From Sphaerisporangium perillae (lineage in GTDB: Bacteria > Actinomycetota > Actinomycetes > Streptosporangiales > Streptosporangiaceae), in assembly GCF_023276435.1 (NCBI RefSeq), contig NZ_JALLPO010000010.1:89504-153503 (forward strand): 64,000 bases of DNA. Direction: 5' to 3'. Each line of letters begins with the position of its first letter. The first letter of the stretch is position 1. A program made the position numbers and the translations under genes. Below, piece by piece: positions 9,333 through 17,979 of the stretch. A model generated the notes under the pieces. The model made no database searches, was not told where the DNA came from, and saw nothing but the letters and a program-made list of their open reading frames with translations.

Positions 9333-10115
9333 TCAGTAGGTGCGGCGCACGCCGCGGGCGGCCACCTCGATGCGGTCGCGCGCCTCGAGCAGGCAGGCGG
9401 CGATCTCCCGGTCGCGGCCCGCCGTCAGACGGGGAACCGGGACCGACACGCTCACCGCGTCACGCGGCGGGTAGGCGATGTCGAGCGCGACACCGAAGCA
9501 GCGCAGACCTTCGGTGTTCTCCTCGCGGTCGATGGAGTAACCGCGCTTGCGGATGCGCCGCAGGTCGGCCATGAGCTGGCCCTGGTCGACGATGGTGTTC
9601 TTGGTGAGCCGGGGCAGCTCGTCCGGAAGCATCCGCGCCACCTCGGCGTCGTCGCGCGTGGCGAGGATCGCCTTGCCGAGCGAGGTGGTGCTGGCCGGCA
9701 GGCGGCGGCCGACCCTGGTGAACGGCCGCAGGTAGTGGTGGGAGGCCCGCGTGGCGAGGTAGACCACGTCGAAGTGGTCGAGCCGCGCCAGGTGGACGGT
9801 CTCCCCCGTGACCTCGGCGAGCCAGTCGAGCGCGTCGCGCGCGATCTGGACCACCGGGTCGCCGTCGATGTAGGTCGCGCCCACCAGCAGCGCCCGCATG
9901 CCGATGCGGTACAGGGTGCCGGTGACGTCGGTCTCGATCCAGCCGAGCCCGACCAGGGTGCGCAGCAGCGCGTGCAGGCTGCTCTTGGGATAGCCGAGCT
10001 TGCCCTGGAGGTCGGAGAGGCTGTGCAGACCGGGGTATTGGGCGAAGAAGTCGAGCAGCTCCACGGTCCGCACGGCGGACTTGACGTGCGGCACCGCGGT
10101 TCCCTGCTCCGTCAT
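9333..10115 (-). CDS. IclR-family transcriptional regulator
   Basis: A 260-residue IclR protein, with a helix-turn-helix at about 12-75 (SAVRTVELLDFFAQYPG, LGYPKSSLHALLRTL) and an effector domain with TSLGKAILATRDDAEV and GYSIDREENTEGLRCFGVAL. It is only distantly similar to the neighbouring IclR protein, so the two are not a recent duplication. It ends directly against the kduD relic and lies 41 bp downstream of the udh stop on the same strand, so udh and both regulators could be cotranscribed. The likely ligand is a uronate- or aldarate-derived acid (inference from context). Confidence 0.88.
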   Translation of the reverse strand: MTEQGTAVPHVKSAVRTVELLDFFAQYPGLHSLSDLQGKLGYPKSSLHALLRTLVGLGWIETDVTGTLYRIGMRALLVGATYIDGDPVVQIARDALDWLAEVTGETVHLARLDHFDVVYLATRASHHYLRPFTRVGRRLPASTTSLGKAILATRDDAEVARMLPDELPRLTKNTIVDQGQLMADLRRIRKRGYSIDREENTEGLRCFGVALDIAYPPRDAVSVSVPVPRLTAGRDREIAACLLEARDRIEVAARGVRRTY

Positions 10116-10156
10116 TTCCGTCCTCCCCTCCGCGCGTTACCTCCATTGTCGCCCGG

Positions 10157-10924
10157 TCACGACCGGACCACGCGACCGCCCAGCCAGGCGTACTCGGGGT
10201 CGGCCGGGTCGAGCTCGGGCATGCCGTCCGCGTACGCCTCGGCGTCGTCCACCGGCTCGTAGCCGAGCGCCCTGCCGGTGGCCAGGTCCCACCAGTTGCG
10301 GGTGTTGGCGGAGACGCCCCATACCACGGCGTAGGTCAGGTCCGGCGCGCTGAGGCAGGCGTGCACGAGCCGCACCATGTCACCTGGGCTGATCCACGTG
10401 GACAGCGCGCGAGGACCGGGCGGGAGGTCCTCGAACGTGCCGATGCGCAGGGCCGCCACGCCCATGCCGTACCTGTCGGAGTAGTAGCGGCCGAGCGCCT
10501 CGCCGTAGGCCTTGGAGACGCCGTAGTGGGAGTCCGGGGCCACCGGCGTGTCGGCGGGGACGAGCTCCTGGCGCGGCGTGAAGCCCGCGGCGTGGTTGCT
10601 GCTGGCGTACACGACCCGCTGGACCCCGGCCTGCCGGGCGGCGTCGAAGACACGGTAGGTGCCCTCGATGTTCGCCGCGAGCACCTCCTCGAAGGTCGCG
10701 TCGGTGGAGGGGACGCCGGCCAGGTGGACGACGGCGGAGACCCCCTTCATGGCCCGCTCCAGCACCGCCGGATCCAAAATGTCGCCACAAATCGCTTCAT
10801 ATCGGTCTTGGTCGATGGGGGTCCTGTCAAGGAGCCGCAACGAGTGGCCGTACTCGGGAAGCCCGGCGGTCAGGCAGGCACCGATCCGGCCGGCGGCACC
10901 GGTCACAAGAACGTTCTTCACCAT
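10157..10924 (-). CDS. udh: NAD-dependent epimerase/dehydratase family protein, probable uronate dehydrogenase
   Basis: A 255-residue extended-SDR protein. GAAGRIG (residues 9-15) binds NAD, ASSNHAAGF (about 107-115) holds the catalytic Ser, and YGVSK (134-138) gives Tyr134 and Lys138. Length and the SSNHAAGF/YGVSKAYGE signature match uronate dehydrogenases, which oxidise D-galacturonate or D-glucuronate to the aldarolactone. The neighbouring kdgK, kduD relic and IclR genes agree. A -35/-10 pair just upstream would start transcription at or within a few bases of the ATG, so the message may be leaderless. Other short NAD epimerases remain possible. Confidence 0.78.
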   Translation of the reverse strand: MVKNVLVTGAAGRIGACLTAGLPEYGHSLRLLDRTPIDQDRYEAICGDILDPAVLERAMKGVSAVVHLAGVPSTDATFEEVLAANIEGTYRVFDAARQAGVQRVVYASSNHAAGFTPRQELVPADTPVAPDSHYGVSKAYGEALGRYYSDRYGMGVAALRIGTFEDLPPGPRALSTWISPGDMVRLVHACLSAPDLTYAVVWGVSANTRNWWDLATGRALGYEPVDDAEAYADGMPELDPADPEYAWLGGRVVRS

Positions 10925-10932
10925 GTGGCAAC

Positions 10933-10961
10933 CGTATGGGCGGCGATGTGGTCCACGTCAA
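10933..10961 (-). promoter_or_regulatory. Putative promoter of udh
   Basis: On the minus strand TTGACG (10961-10956) is followed after 17 bp by CATACG (10938-10933). The predicted start point is within about 5 bases of the udh ATG at 10924, which would make the mRNA leaderless or nearly so. The call rests on pattern only. Confidence 0.45.
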
Positions 10962-11232
10962 GATCGTCACCTGGTCCTGGACGGCTCGGTAACGTGACAT
11001 ACCCCGCATCGTCCAAAGGATCGACGATCGAGCGAAGGTGCGGCGGAGGAGTGTCGTAGTCCGAGTGCGGGTGCAGCAGGCCGCGCTCGTGCCCGTCAAG
11101 GTCCCCCTGCTCGCCGGCCCCGGCCGCCTGCACTGACGAACCGCCTGCGCTGACACGACGCCGGTTCTCACGCGGCGCCGGCTCTCACGCGAGCCGTGCT
11201 CTTACGAGCTCCCGGCAGGCGGGGGCGACCCT
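10962..11232. other. Intergenic stretch without a recognised gene
   Basis: Between the udh promoter and the RNase J terminators no convincing gene was seen on either strand. Short open frames here lack a ribosome site and recognisable similarity. The stretch probably holds regulatory DNA for udh. Confidence 0.5.
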
Positions 11233-11266
11233 GGACCGTCACGCCGTCCTAGCGGCGTGACGGTCC
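11233..11266 (-). terminator. Strong hairpin downstream of RNase J gene
   Basis: A perfect 14-bp stem, GGACCGTCACGCCG paired with CGGCGTGACGGTCC, around the loop TCCTAG, located 29 bp after the RNase J stop. There is no U-tract. Together with the next hairpin it forms a tandem terminator. Confidence 0.75.
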
Positions 11267-11268
11267 CC

Positions 11269-11291
11269 GCGGTCCCTCGCCGAGGGACCGC
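11269..11291 (-). terminator. Second hairpin directly after the RNase J stop
   Basis: An 11-bp inverted repeat, GCGGTCCCTCG and CGAGGGACCGC, with a single base between the arms, so the real loop must open a few pairs. It begins 3 bp after the RNase J stop codon. It is the first of two tandem hairpins met by polymerase. Confidence 0.65.
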
Positions 11292-11294
11292 CGG

Positions 11295-12980
11295 TCACAC
11301 CTCCACGATCACCGGGACGATCATGGGACGGCGGCGGTAGGTGTCGCTGACCCAGCGCCCGACGATGCGGCGGGTCACCCGGCGCATCTGCTGGAGGTCG
11401 GCGACGCCGTCGGCCCCCGCGTCCTGGAGCGCCTTCTCGATCAGCGGGATGACCGCGTCGAAGGCCTCGATCTCGATGCCCGAGCCGCGCGCGTAGACCT
11501 CGGGGCCGCCGCTCACCTTGCCCGTGGTCGAGTCGACCACCACGACGACCGAGATGAAGCCCTCGTCCCCGAGGATCCGCCGATCCTTAAGCGCCACGTC
11601 GGTGACCGCGCCCACAGAGGAGCCGTCGACGTACACGTAGCCGCACGGCACCGCGCCCACGACACGGGCCCGGCCGTCGACCAGGTCGACCACCACGCCG
11701 TCCTCGGCGATGACGATGTGATCGTCGGGCACGCCGGTCAGCGCCGCGAGCTTGGCGTGGGCCCGCAGGTGGCGCCACTCGCCGTGCACCGGCATGAAGT
11801 TGGACGGTTTGGTGGCGTTCAGGACGTACAGCAGCTCGCCCGCGGCCGCGTGACCGGAGACGTGGACGGTCGCGTTGCCCTTGTGCACCACGCGAGCACC
11901 CCAGCGGGTGAGCCCGTTGATGACCTTGTTGACGGCCGTCTCGTTGCCCGGCACCAGCGACGATGCCAGCACGACGGTGTCGCCCACCGCGACCCGGATC
12001 GGGTGGTCGCGGTTGGCCATGCGCGACAGCGCCGCCATGGGCTCGCCCTGGGACCCCGTGCAGATCAGCACGACGTCCTCCGGCGGCCACTCCTCGATCT
12101 CGCGGGCGTCCACCAGGATCCCGGCCGGCACCCGCAGGTAGCCGAGCTCGCGCGCGACCCCCATGTTGCGGACCATCGACCGCCCGATCAGCGCGACCTT
12201 GCGGCCGTTCTCCTCGGCGGCGTCGAAGATCTGCTGCACGCGGTGCACGTGCGAGGCGAAGCACGCCACGATGATGCGCTTGGTCGCGCTGCGGAACACA
12301 TCGTCGATCACCGGGCCGATGGTGGTCTCGCTCGGTACGAAACCGGGCACCTCGGAGTTGGTCGAGTCGGACATCAGCAGGTCGACGCCCTCGGAGCCGA
12401 GCCTGGCGAACCCGCCGAGGTCGGTGAGGCGGCCGTCGAGCGGCAGCTGGTCCATCTTGAAGTCGCCGGTGTGCAGCACGATGCCGGCGGGTGTCCTGAT
12501 CGCGACCGCGAGCGCGTCCGGGATCGAGTGGTTGACCGCGAAGAACTCGCACTCGAAAGGCCCGAACCGCTGCCGCTGCCCCTCGGCCACCTCCATCTTG
12601 ACTGGCTGGATGCGGTGCTCGGTGAGCTTGCTCTCGATCATGCCGAGCGTCAGGCGCGAGCCGACGAGCGGAATGTCGCGGCGCTCGCGCAGGAGGTACG
12701 GCACGGCGCCGATGTGGTCCTCGTGCGCGTGGGTCAGCACGACCGCCTCGATGTCGTCGAGACGATCTCTGATGTAGTCGAAGTCGGGCAGGATCAGGTC
12801 GACGCCCGGCTGGTCGGGCTCGGGGAACAGCACGCCGCAGTCGACGACCAGCAGCCGGCCGTCGAACTCGAAGACCGCCATGTTGCGGCCGATCTCACCG
12901 AGCCCGCCGAGCGCCACGATGCGCAGGCCGTTCTCCGGCAGGACCGGAGGAGGTCCGAGCTCGGGATGCGGATGACTCAT
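11295..12980 (-). CDS. rnj: Ribonuclease J
   Basis: A 561-residue metallo-beta-lactamase/beta-CASP ribonuclease. GGLGEIGRNM lies at 25-34, the zinc motif HAHEDH at 84-89, and HTGDFKMDQ supplies a further ligand. The RNase J beta-CASP motifs follow (STNSEVPGFVPSE, CFASHVHRVQQ, GSQGEPMAALSR), then HVSGHAAAGEL and the C-terminal domain. RNase J has 5'-3' exo- and endonuclease activity in mRNA and rRNA processing. The dapA-rnj order on one strand is conserved in Streptomyces. Two strong hairpins follow the stop. Confidence 0.95.
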   Translation of the reverse strand: MSHPHPELGPPPVLPENGLRIVALGGLGEIGRNMAVFEFDGRLLVVDCGVLFPEPDQPGVDLILPDFDYIRDRLDDIEAVVLTHAHEDHIGAVPYLLRERRDIPLVGSRLTLGMIESKLTEHRIQPVKMEVAEGQRQRFGPFECEFFAVNHSIPDALAVAIRTPAGIVLHTGDFKMDQLPLDGRLTDLGGFARLGSEGVDLLMSDSTNSEVPGFVPSETTIGPVIDDVFRSATKRIIVACFASHVHRVQQIFDAAEENGRKVALIGRSMVRNMGVARELGYLRVPAGILVDAREIEEWPPEDVVLICTGSQGEPMAALSRMANRDHPIRVAVGDTVVLASSLVPGNETAVNKVINGLTRWGARVVHKGNATVHVSGHAAAGELLYVLNATKPSNFMPVHGEWRHLRAHAKLAALTGVPDDHIVIAEDGVVVDLVDGRARVVGAVPCGYVYVDGSSVGAVTDVALKDRRILGDEGFISVVVVVDSTTGKVSGGPEVYARGSGIEIEAFDAVIPLIEKALQDAGADGVADLQQMRRVTRRIVGRWVSDTYRRRPMIVPVIVEV

Positions 12981-13205
12981 GCTCTACCCCCGTGTACGTC
13001 GGCCCGCCGCCCGCCGACGGCTCCCTCGCCGAGCCGTCCGGCGGGTCGCGGGCCGGGATCGCTGTATCTGTTTCTCAAACTCTCTGTTCCTCCCCGCCAC
13101 GATCAGCGCGCGGCGATTCAACCGGATGTTCCTCCGCCGCTCACGATGAACGTGCGACGGTAAAGCCAGACAATCTTCGCGTGTCGGTCGCGACACGCGG
13201 GCACG

Positions 13206-14120
13206 TCAGTCGGACAACTTCACGCCGCCCGCCACCAGGTCCTCGCGCAGGACCGCGAGCTGCTCCTCGGTGGCGTCGACCAGGGGCGGGCGCACCGGGC
13301 CGACCGGCCTGCCGAGCAGGCCGAGCGCCGCCTTGGCCATGATCACGCCCTGGGTGCGGTTCATGATGCCGGTCACGACGGGCAGCAGGCGCTGGTGCAC
13401 CGAACGCGCGCCCTCCACGTGGCCCGACCGGAAAAGCTGGATCATGGAGGCCAGCTCGGCGCCCACCACGTGGCCCACCACGCTGACGAAGCCGGCGCCG
13501 CCGACCGAGAGCCAGGGAAGGTTGACCGCGTCGTCCCCCGAGTAGAAGACCAGGTCGGTGGAGGCCATCACCTGGGAGGCCGCGAAGAGGTCGCCCTTGG
13601 CGTCCTTCACCGCAACGATACGCGGATGCGCGCCAAGTCGCACCAGCGTCTCCGTGGCGATCGGCGTGCCCGTGCGCCCGGGGATGTCGTACAGCATGAC
13701 GGGCAGGCCCGTGGAGTCCGCCAGCGCCGTGAAGTGGCGGTAGAGGCCTTCCTGGGGAGGCTTGTTGTAGTAGGGCGTGACCACGAGCAGGCCGTGGGCC
13801 CCGGCGCGCTCGGCGGCCCTGGCGAGCTCGGCCGAGTGGCGGGTGTCGTTGGTGCCGGCGCCCGCCACGACGGTGGCCCGGTCGCCGACCGCCTCGAGCA
13901 CCGCGCGCAGGATGAGCTCTTTCTCGGCATCGCTGGTGGTGGGAGACTCTCCCGTCGTGCCGTTCACGACGATGCCGGCGTTGCGTTGTTCGTCAACGAG
14001 GTAGGTGGCCAGGCGCTGGACACCTTCGGTGTCCACGGCGCCGTCGGCGGTGAACGGCGTGACCATGGCGGTCAGCATGCGTCCGAAGGGCGCGTCGGAG
14101 GTTCCTGTTGGCGATGCCAT
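13206..14120 (-). CDS. dapA: 4-hydroxy-tetrahydrodipicolinate synthase
   Basis: A 304-residue class I aldolase of lysine/diaminopimelate synthesis. Schiff-base Lys172 (VAVKDAKGD), Tyr144 and Arg149 (LYDIPGRTG) and the Thr55-Thr56 pair (NGTTGESPTTS) are all present. It condenses pyruvate with aspartate semialdehyde. The internal ATG starting MASPTGTSDAPFGR was chosen because it gives the family length; a 105-codon in-frame upstream extension is Arg/Pro-rich and unlike DapA. An unusual long hairpin lies about 110 nt upstream. Downstream is rnj, as in Streptomyces, but thyX, usually just upstream, is not present. Confidence 0.93.
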   Translation of the reverse strand: MASPTGTSDAPFGRMLTAMVTPFTADGAVDTEGVQRLATYLVDEQRNAGIVVNGTTGESPTTSDAEKELILRAVLEAVGDRATVVAGAGTNDTRHSAELARAAERAGAHGLLVVTPYYNKPPQEGLYRHFTALADSTGLPVMLYDIPGRTGTPIATETLVRLGAHPRIVAVKDAKGDLFAASQVMASTDLVFYSGDDAVNLPWLSVGGAGFVSVVGHVVGAELASMIQLFRSGHVEGARSVHQRLLPVVTGIMNRTQGVIMAKAALGLLGRPVGPVRPPLVDATEEQLAVLREDLVAGGVKLSD

Positions 14121-14598
14121 AGACGGAACGGTACCTGGATCCGCGAAGACGGTGGACCCCGCCACCCCGGTTCGTTCGAGCGCGATGGTCGATCCAGGTG
14201 TATACCGCTTTGCGGAGCAGGGGGCCGGAGATGGATAGAGGCCGCCGATATGTGCTCGGGGGTACACACATCGACGACCTCTATCCGTGCAATCGACCCC
14301 ACTTACGGGGGCGTTACACGGTTCTGAGAAGAATTTTCCGATCGTCCGCATGGTCGGCGCCGGCGGGGGTTCCGGCGACGCCCGCCGGACGGGCTCCCGG
14401 ATCTCCCGGCCCGCGTCCGCGCAGGTGGCGGGCATAGCCTCGGCTGCGCCACAGGGTTTTCACGACCGTCCGCCACTGGATGTAACAGCAGAATCACGTT
14501 TCGTAAAGTTGGGACTCCAAGTGTTCTTCATTACTCCTAGTTGTCCTCCGATTACGGCAAGATAGGGAAACGATCTCGGACGCCGTGAGGATGGACGG
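14121..14598. other. 478-bp intergenic region between dapA and a GntR gene
   Basis: The region holds the promoters of two divergent genes and, at 14233-14286, a long hairpin annotated separately. No gene was recognised. The part near 14480-14580 is notably less GC-rich than the surroundings, as expected for the promoter of the plus-strand GntR gene. Confidence 0.55.
14233..14286 (-). promoter_or_regulatory. Long interrupted hairpin in the dapA upstream region
   Basis: The outer arms GGATAGAGG (14233-14241) and CCTCTATCC (14278-14286) are perfectly complementary. Inner arms GATATGTG (14247-14254) and CACACATC (14265-14272) pair at 7 of 8 positions around a G-rich loop. It begins about 113 nt upstream of the dapA start on the minus strand and over 310 nt from the GntR gene. 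It could be a cis-regulatory RNA in a dapA leader or a terminator relic from a lost upstream gene; no known riboswitch was recognised. Confidence 0.45.
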
Positions 14599-15339
14599 AT
14601 GACTGGCAACGACCCGGTGTACCTCCGTGTGGTCGAAGAGCTGCGGGCGCAGATAGCCGACGGCACCCTCCCGCCGGGCGCGCCGATCCCGTCCCGCGCG
14701 CAACTCACCCAGCGTTTCCGCGTCGGCGAGACCGCCGCCAGGCACGCGCTGCGCGTGCTCGCCGCCGAGGGCCTGATAATCGGCAAGGTCGGCTCGGGAC
14801 ACTACGTCCGCGAGAAGTCCGTGCTCTATCCGCTGCAGCGGTGCCGCAACATCGACCACGACGCCCCGTTCGCCGCCGACATGCAGGCCGGCGGCCACCG
14901 CGCCACCTGGGACTGGCGCAGCGAGCCGGTCAAGGCCGGGCGCGAGATCGCCCGGCGGCTCCGGCTCGACGAAGCCGACACCGTCATCCGCACGCGCTAC
15001 GTCTTCCGCACCGACGGCAAGCCGATGCAGCTCGCGACCTCCTACGAGCCCGCCGAGCTCGGCCGCGCCCAGTTCTTCCCCGAAGAGGGCACCAACGGGC
15101 GCAAGAGCCTCCTCGCCCGCATGTCCGCCGCCGGCATCAAGATCACCGACATCCGCGAGAGCGTGCACACCCGCGTCCCCGAGCCGGCCGAGAGCGACCT
15201 GCTCGACCTGCCCACCGGCGTGCACGTCCTCCACGTCGAGCGCACCCACTGGTCCGGCGACCGCCCGCTCGAGACCAGCGACATCGTCGTCCCCGGCGAC
15301 CGCTTCCGCCTCGTCTACTCCGTCCCCCTGGGCGCCTGA
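14599..15339 (+). CDS. GntR-family transcriptional regulator (UTRA domain)
   Basis: A 246-residue HutC/GntR-type regulator. The N-terminal winged helix spans about 5-75 (VYLRVVEELRAQIADG, PSRAQLTQRFRVGETAARHAL), and a UTRA effector domain runs from about 95 to the end (DTVIRTRYVFRTDGKPMQLATS, ending SDIVVPGDRFRLVYSV). Regulators of this form sense sugars, amino acids or other small acids. It is divergent from dapA and convergent with the EamA exporter gene, so no target gene is obvious from position. The effector is unknown. Confidence 0.88.
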   Translation: MTGNDPVYLRVVEELRAQIADGTLPPGAPIPSRAQLTQRFRVGETAARHALRVLAAEGLIIGKVGSGHYVREKSVLYPLQRCRNIDHDAPFAADMQAGGHRATWDWRSEPVKAGREIARRLRLDEADTVIRTRYVFRTDGKPMQLATSYEPAELGRAQFFPEEGTNGRKSLLARMSAAGIKITDIRESVHTRVPEPAESDLLDLPTGVHVLHVERTHWSGDRPLETSDIVVPGDRFRLVYSVPLGA

Positions 15340-15417
15340 CGACCCGCGCCGCCCTCTTCCGGAGACGCGCCCGAGGCCGCACGACCAGGTTCAGCACCGC
15401 CTTGAGGCCGCTCCCCA

Positions 15418-16392
15418 CTAGCGGGCGCGCTGGGTGGCGGCGACGCAGAGGAGGACGGCCAGCGCACCGGTGACCGTGGCCACCTCCAGCGACTCCGAAA
15501 GCAGCAGCCATGCCAGAAGCAGCGCCAGCAGCGGCTGGAGCAGCTGCGTCTGACCGGCGCGGGCGATGCCGCCCCGAGCCAGACCCGCGTACCACGGGAT
15601 GAACCCCAGGAACATCGAGACCAGCGCGACGTAGGCGAACCCCGCCAGCGCGTCCACCGTCGGCCGCTGCGGTGTCGTCAGCGCGAGAAGCACCGTGACC
15701 GGCACGGCGACCGGAGCCGCGATCACCAGGGCGTGGGAGATCACCCGCCATCCCGGAGTGTGCCGGGCGAGCCGGCCTCCCTCTGTGTACCCGACCGCGG
15801 CGCACAGTAGCGCCGCCACCATCAGCAGGTCCGCGGCGGCGAACCGGCCCCCTCCCCTGGTCAGCGTGAAGACCGTCACCGAGACGGCTCCTCCCGCGCT
15901 CGCCACCCAGAACAGCGGACGGGGCCGCTCACCCGCCCGCAGGACGGCGAAGACCGCGGTGGCGGCGGGCAGCAGCCCGACGACGACGGCCGCGTGCGAC
16001 ACGCCGGCCCCGGCGGCCAGGGCCAGACCGCTGAACAGGGGAAAGCCGAACACGACTCCGAGCGCGATCGCGGCGTACGCCCTCAGGTGGGCGCGCGGCG
16101 GCAGCAATGGGGCGCCGGCGACCAGGAGGCAGACCGCCGCCACGAGCGCGGCCACGGCCGCCCTTCCGACCGCCACGAGATAGGGGTCGAACCCTCGCAG
16201 CGCGAACGCGGTGGCCGGGAACGTACCGGAGAAGGCCAGCACCCCGAGTCCGGCCAGCAACGTCCCCCGCCAGCGCTCCCCCACCCCCTCGGACGGAAGG
16301 GGCGCGCCGGGCGCCGGGCCTTCGGGGACGGGGCTGTGCGGGGGCGAGACCGCTACTGTCGAAACTCTAGTAGCGCTATCCTTATCTCTCAT
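15418..16392 (-). CDS. EamA/DMT-family transporter
   Basis: Up to 324 residues with about ten hydrophobic spans and the two-repeat EamA layout (GVLAFSGTFPATAFALRGF in repeat one; FLGFIPWYAGLARGGIARAG in repeat two). Members export amino acids, vitamins or other metabolites. The ATG used here overlaps the ATG of the divergent MocR gene (shared CATG, 16390-16393), so both would be leaderless. A GTG at 16284 (288 residues) would remove a Pro-rich N-terminal tail and is the main alternative. Divergent MocR regulators often control an adjacent transporter, so this is the likely target of the MocR protein (inference). Substrate unknown. Confidence 0.82.
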   Translation of the reverse strand: MRDKDSATRVSTVAVSPPHSPVPEGPAPGAPLPSEGVGERWRGTLLAGLGVLAFSGTFPATAFALRGFDPYLVAVGRAAVAALVAAVCLLVAGAPLLPPRAHLRAYAAIALGVVFGFPLFSGLALAAGAGVSHAAVVVGLLPAATAVFAVLRAGERPRPLFWVASAGGAVSVTVFTLTRGGGRFAAADLLMVAALLCAAVGYTEGGRLARHTPGWRVISHALVIAAPVAVPVTVLLALTTPQRPTVDALAGFAYVALVSMFLGFIPWYAGLARGGIARAGQTQLLQPLLALLLAWLLLSESLEVATVTGALAVLLCVAATQRAR

Positions 16393-16411
16393 GAATGACG
16401 ATAGCAGTATC
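16371..16411. promoter_or_regulatory. Direct repeats at the shared MocR/EamA start region
   Basis: TAGCGCTATC (16371-16380) and TAGCAGTATC (16402-16411) form a direct repeat with a 31-bp period, three helical turns. The first overlaps TATCCT, a -10-like hexamer placed about 8 bp before the MocR ATG. The second lies beside the -10-like TATCGT, read on the minus strand before the EamA ATG. MocR/PdxR regulators usually bind direct repeats, so this is a plausible shared operator. Confidence 0.55.
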
Positions 16412-17809
16412 GTCCGCGTCGCGACGTCCCTGCGTGCGGAGGCGGCGAGGCTGCGCCCCGGTGACCGGCTGCCCTCCAGCCGCGAGCTGGTCCGGCGGTA
16501 CGGCGTCAGCCCGGTCACGGTGTCCCGGGCGCTCGCGGCGCTGACCGCCGAGGGCAAGGTGATCACCCGTCCCGGCAGCGGCGCCTTCGTCGCGCCCTCC
16601 ACCGCCGCGACGGCCGCCGACCCTTCCGACCTGTCCTGGCAGACGGTGTCCCTGGGAGACCGGTCCGTCGACGACTCGGCGGTCGTCGGGCTGCTCACCC
16701 CGCCGCCCGAAGGCGTCATCCCGCTCACGGGCGGCTACCTCCACGCGGGCCTGCGCCCGTCCAAGGCACTGGCGAACGCCGCCACCCGCGCCGTACGCCG
16801 CCCGGACGCATGGGCTCTGCCTCCGTTGAACGGGCTGACCGAGCTGCGGCGGTGGTTCGCGGCCGAGGTGGGAGGCGGCGTCACGCAGACGGACGTCCTC
16901 ATCGTCAGCGGCGGGCAGGCCGCGCTGACCCACGCCTTCCGCGCCCTGGCCGCCCCAGGCGCTGCGGCACTGGTGGAGACCCCTACCTATCCGGGGGCGC
17001 TCGCCGCCGCACGGGCCGCCGGCCTGCGCACGGTGGCCGTACCCATGGACGGCGACGGCGTGCGACCCGACCTGCTCGCCGAGGCGTTCGCCGTCACCGG
17101 CGCCCGGGTCTTCTACTGCCAGCCCACCCTGCACAACCCCACTGGGGCCGTCCTCACGGCCGAGCGCCGCGAGCAGGTTCTCGCCGTCGCCAGGGCGGCC
17201 GGCGCGTTCGTGATCGAGGACGACTACGCCCGGTACCTCACCACGGGTGCCGTGCCGGCGTCGCTGATCACCATGGACACCCACGGCACGGTCGTCCACG
17301 TCAACTCGCTCAGCAAGGTCACGGCGCCGAGCATGCGGGTGGCCGCGGTGACCGCCAGAGGCCCCGCGGCGCGGCGGCTGCGCGCCGCTCAGCTCGTGGA
17401 GTCGTTCTTCGTCGCGCGTCCCCTCCAGGAGACGGCGCTGGAGTTCCTCGGCTCCCCTGCCTGGCGCCGCCACCGGGCGGCGGTGACGGCGGAGCTCGGG
17501 ACGCGGCGGGACGCGCTGGCCACCGCCCTGGCCCGGCACCTCCCGGCCGTGCGGGTCCCTTTCCTCCCCGCGGGCGGGCTCCATCTGTGGGTACGGCTTC
17601 CGCGCGAGGCCGACGAGACCGCCTTGGTGGAGCGCGCCCAGCGTGCCGGGGTGCTCGTCAGCCCCGGGGCGATCTACCACGCGGCCGAGCAGCCTTCGCC
17701 GCACATCCGGGTCACCCACATCGCGGCCGCGCACATCGCCGAGCTCACCGAGGGCGTCCGCCGCCTCGGCGGCGTCCTGGAAGCCCAGCTCGCAGGCAAA
17801 CCGTCGTAG
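16391..17809 (+). CDS. MocR/PdxR-type GntR regulator with aminotransferase-like domain
   Basis: A 472-residue fusion. A GntR winged helix occupies about 10-75 (RLPSSRELVRRYGVSPVTVSRA), followed by a fold-type I aminotransferase domain with QPTLHNPTGAVL, DDYARYL and SLSKVTAPSMRVA, where Lys309 is the expected PLP lysine. Such regulators sense PLP or PLP adducts of amino compounds and control vitamin B6, GABA, taurine or export genes. No ribosome site precedes the ATG, but a -10-like TATCCT ends 8 bp before it, consistent with a leaderless mRNA. It is divergent from an EamA transporter, its probable target. Confidence 0.88.
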   Translation: MNDDSSIVRVATSLRAEAARLRPGDRLPSSRELVRRYGVSPVTVSRALAALTAEGKVITRPGSGAFVAPSTAATAADPSDLSWQTVSLGDRSVDDSAVVGLLTPPPEGVIPLTGGYLHAGLRPSKALANAATRAVRRPDAWALPPLNGLTELRRWFAAEVGGGVTQTDVLIVSGGQAALTHAFRALAAPGAAALVETPTYPGALAAARAAGLRTVAVPMDGDGVRPDLLAEAFAVTGARVFYCQPTLHNPTGAVLTAERREQVLAVARAAGAFVIEDDYARYLTTGAVPASLITMDTHGTVVHVNSLSKVTAPSMRVAAVTARGPAARRLRAAQLVESFFVARPLQETALEFLGSPAWRRHRAAVTAELGTRRDALATALARHLPAVRVPFLPAGGLHLWVRLPREADETALVERAQRAGVLVSPGAIYHAAEQPSPHIRVTHIAAAHIAELTEGVRRLGGVLEAQLAGKPS

Positions 17810-17979
17810 AAGAGCCCTCCACCACCCATGAACGGCCGGCCGGCGGGGAAGCCCGTCCGCATCGCCCCCGCGCGACCGGGTCATGGGAAGACCGCCGTAA
17901 GGAGGGCCGTCCATCGCCGCTGGTCCACGGCAAGGGCGGCGATTCCGGGCGCAACCTGCAACTGCCCTACAGTGGTGAC

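Noticed and set aside
10918-11133. A 71-codon minus-strand open frame upstream of udh
   Set aside because: It covers the proposed udh promoter, has no ribosome site and shows no recognisable motif.
14121-14598. Lysine riboswitch before dapA
   Set aside because: The hairpin lacks the five-helix junction pattern and conserved core of the lysine riboswitch.
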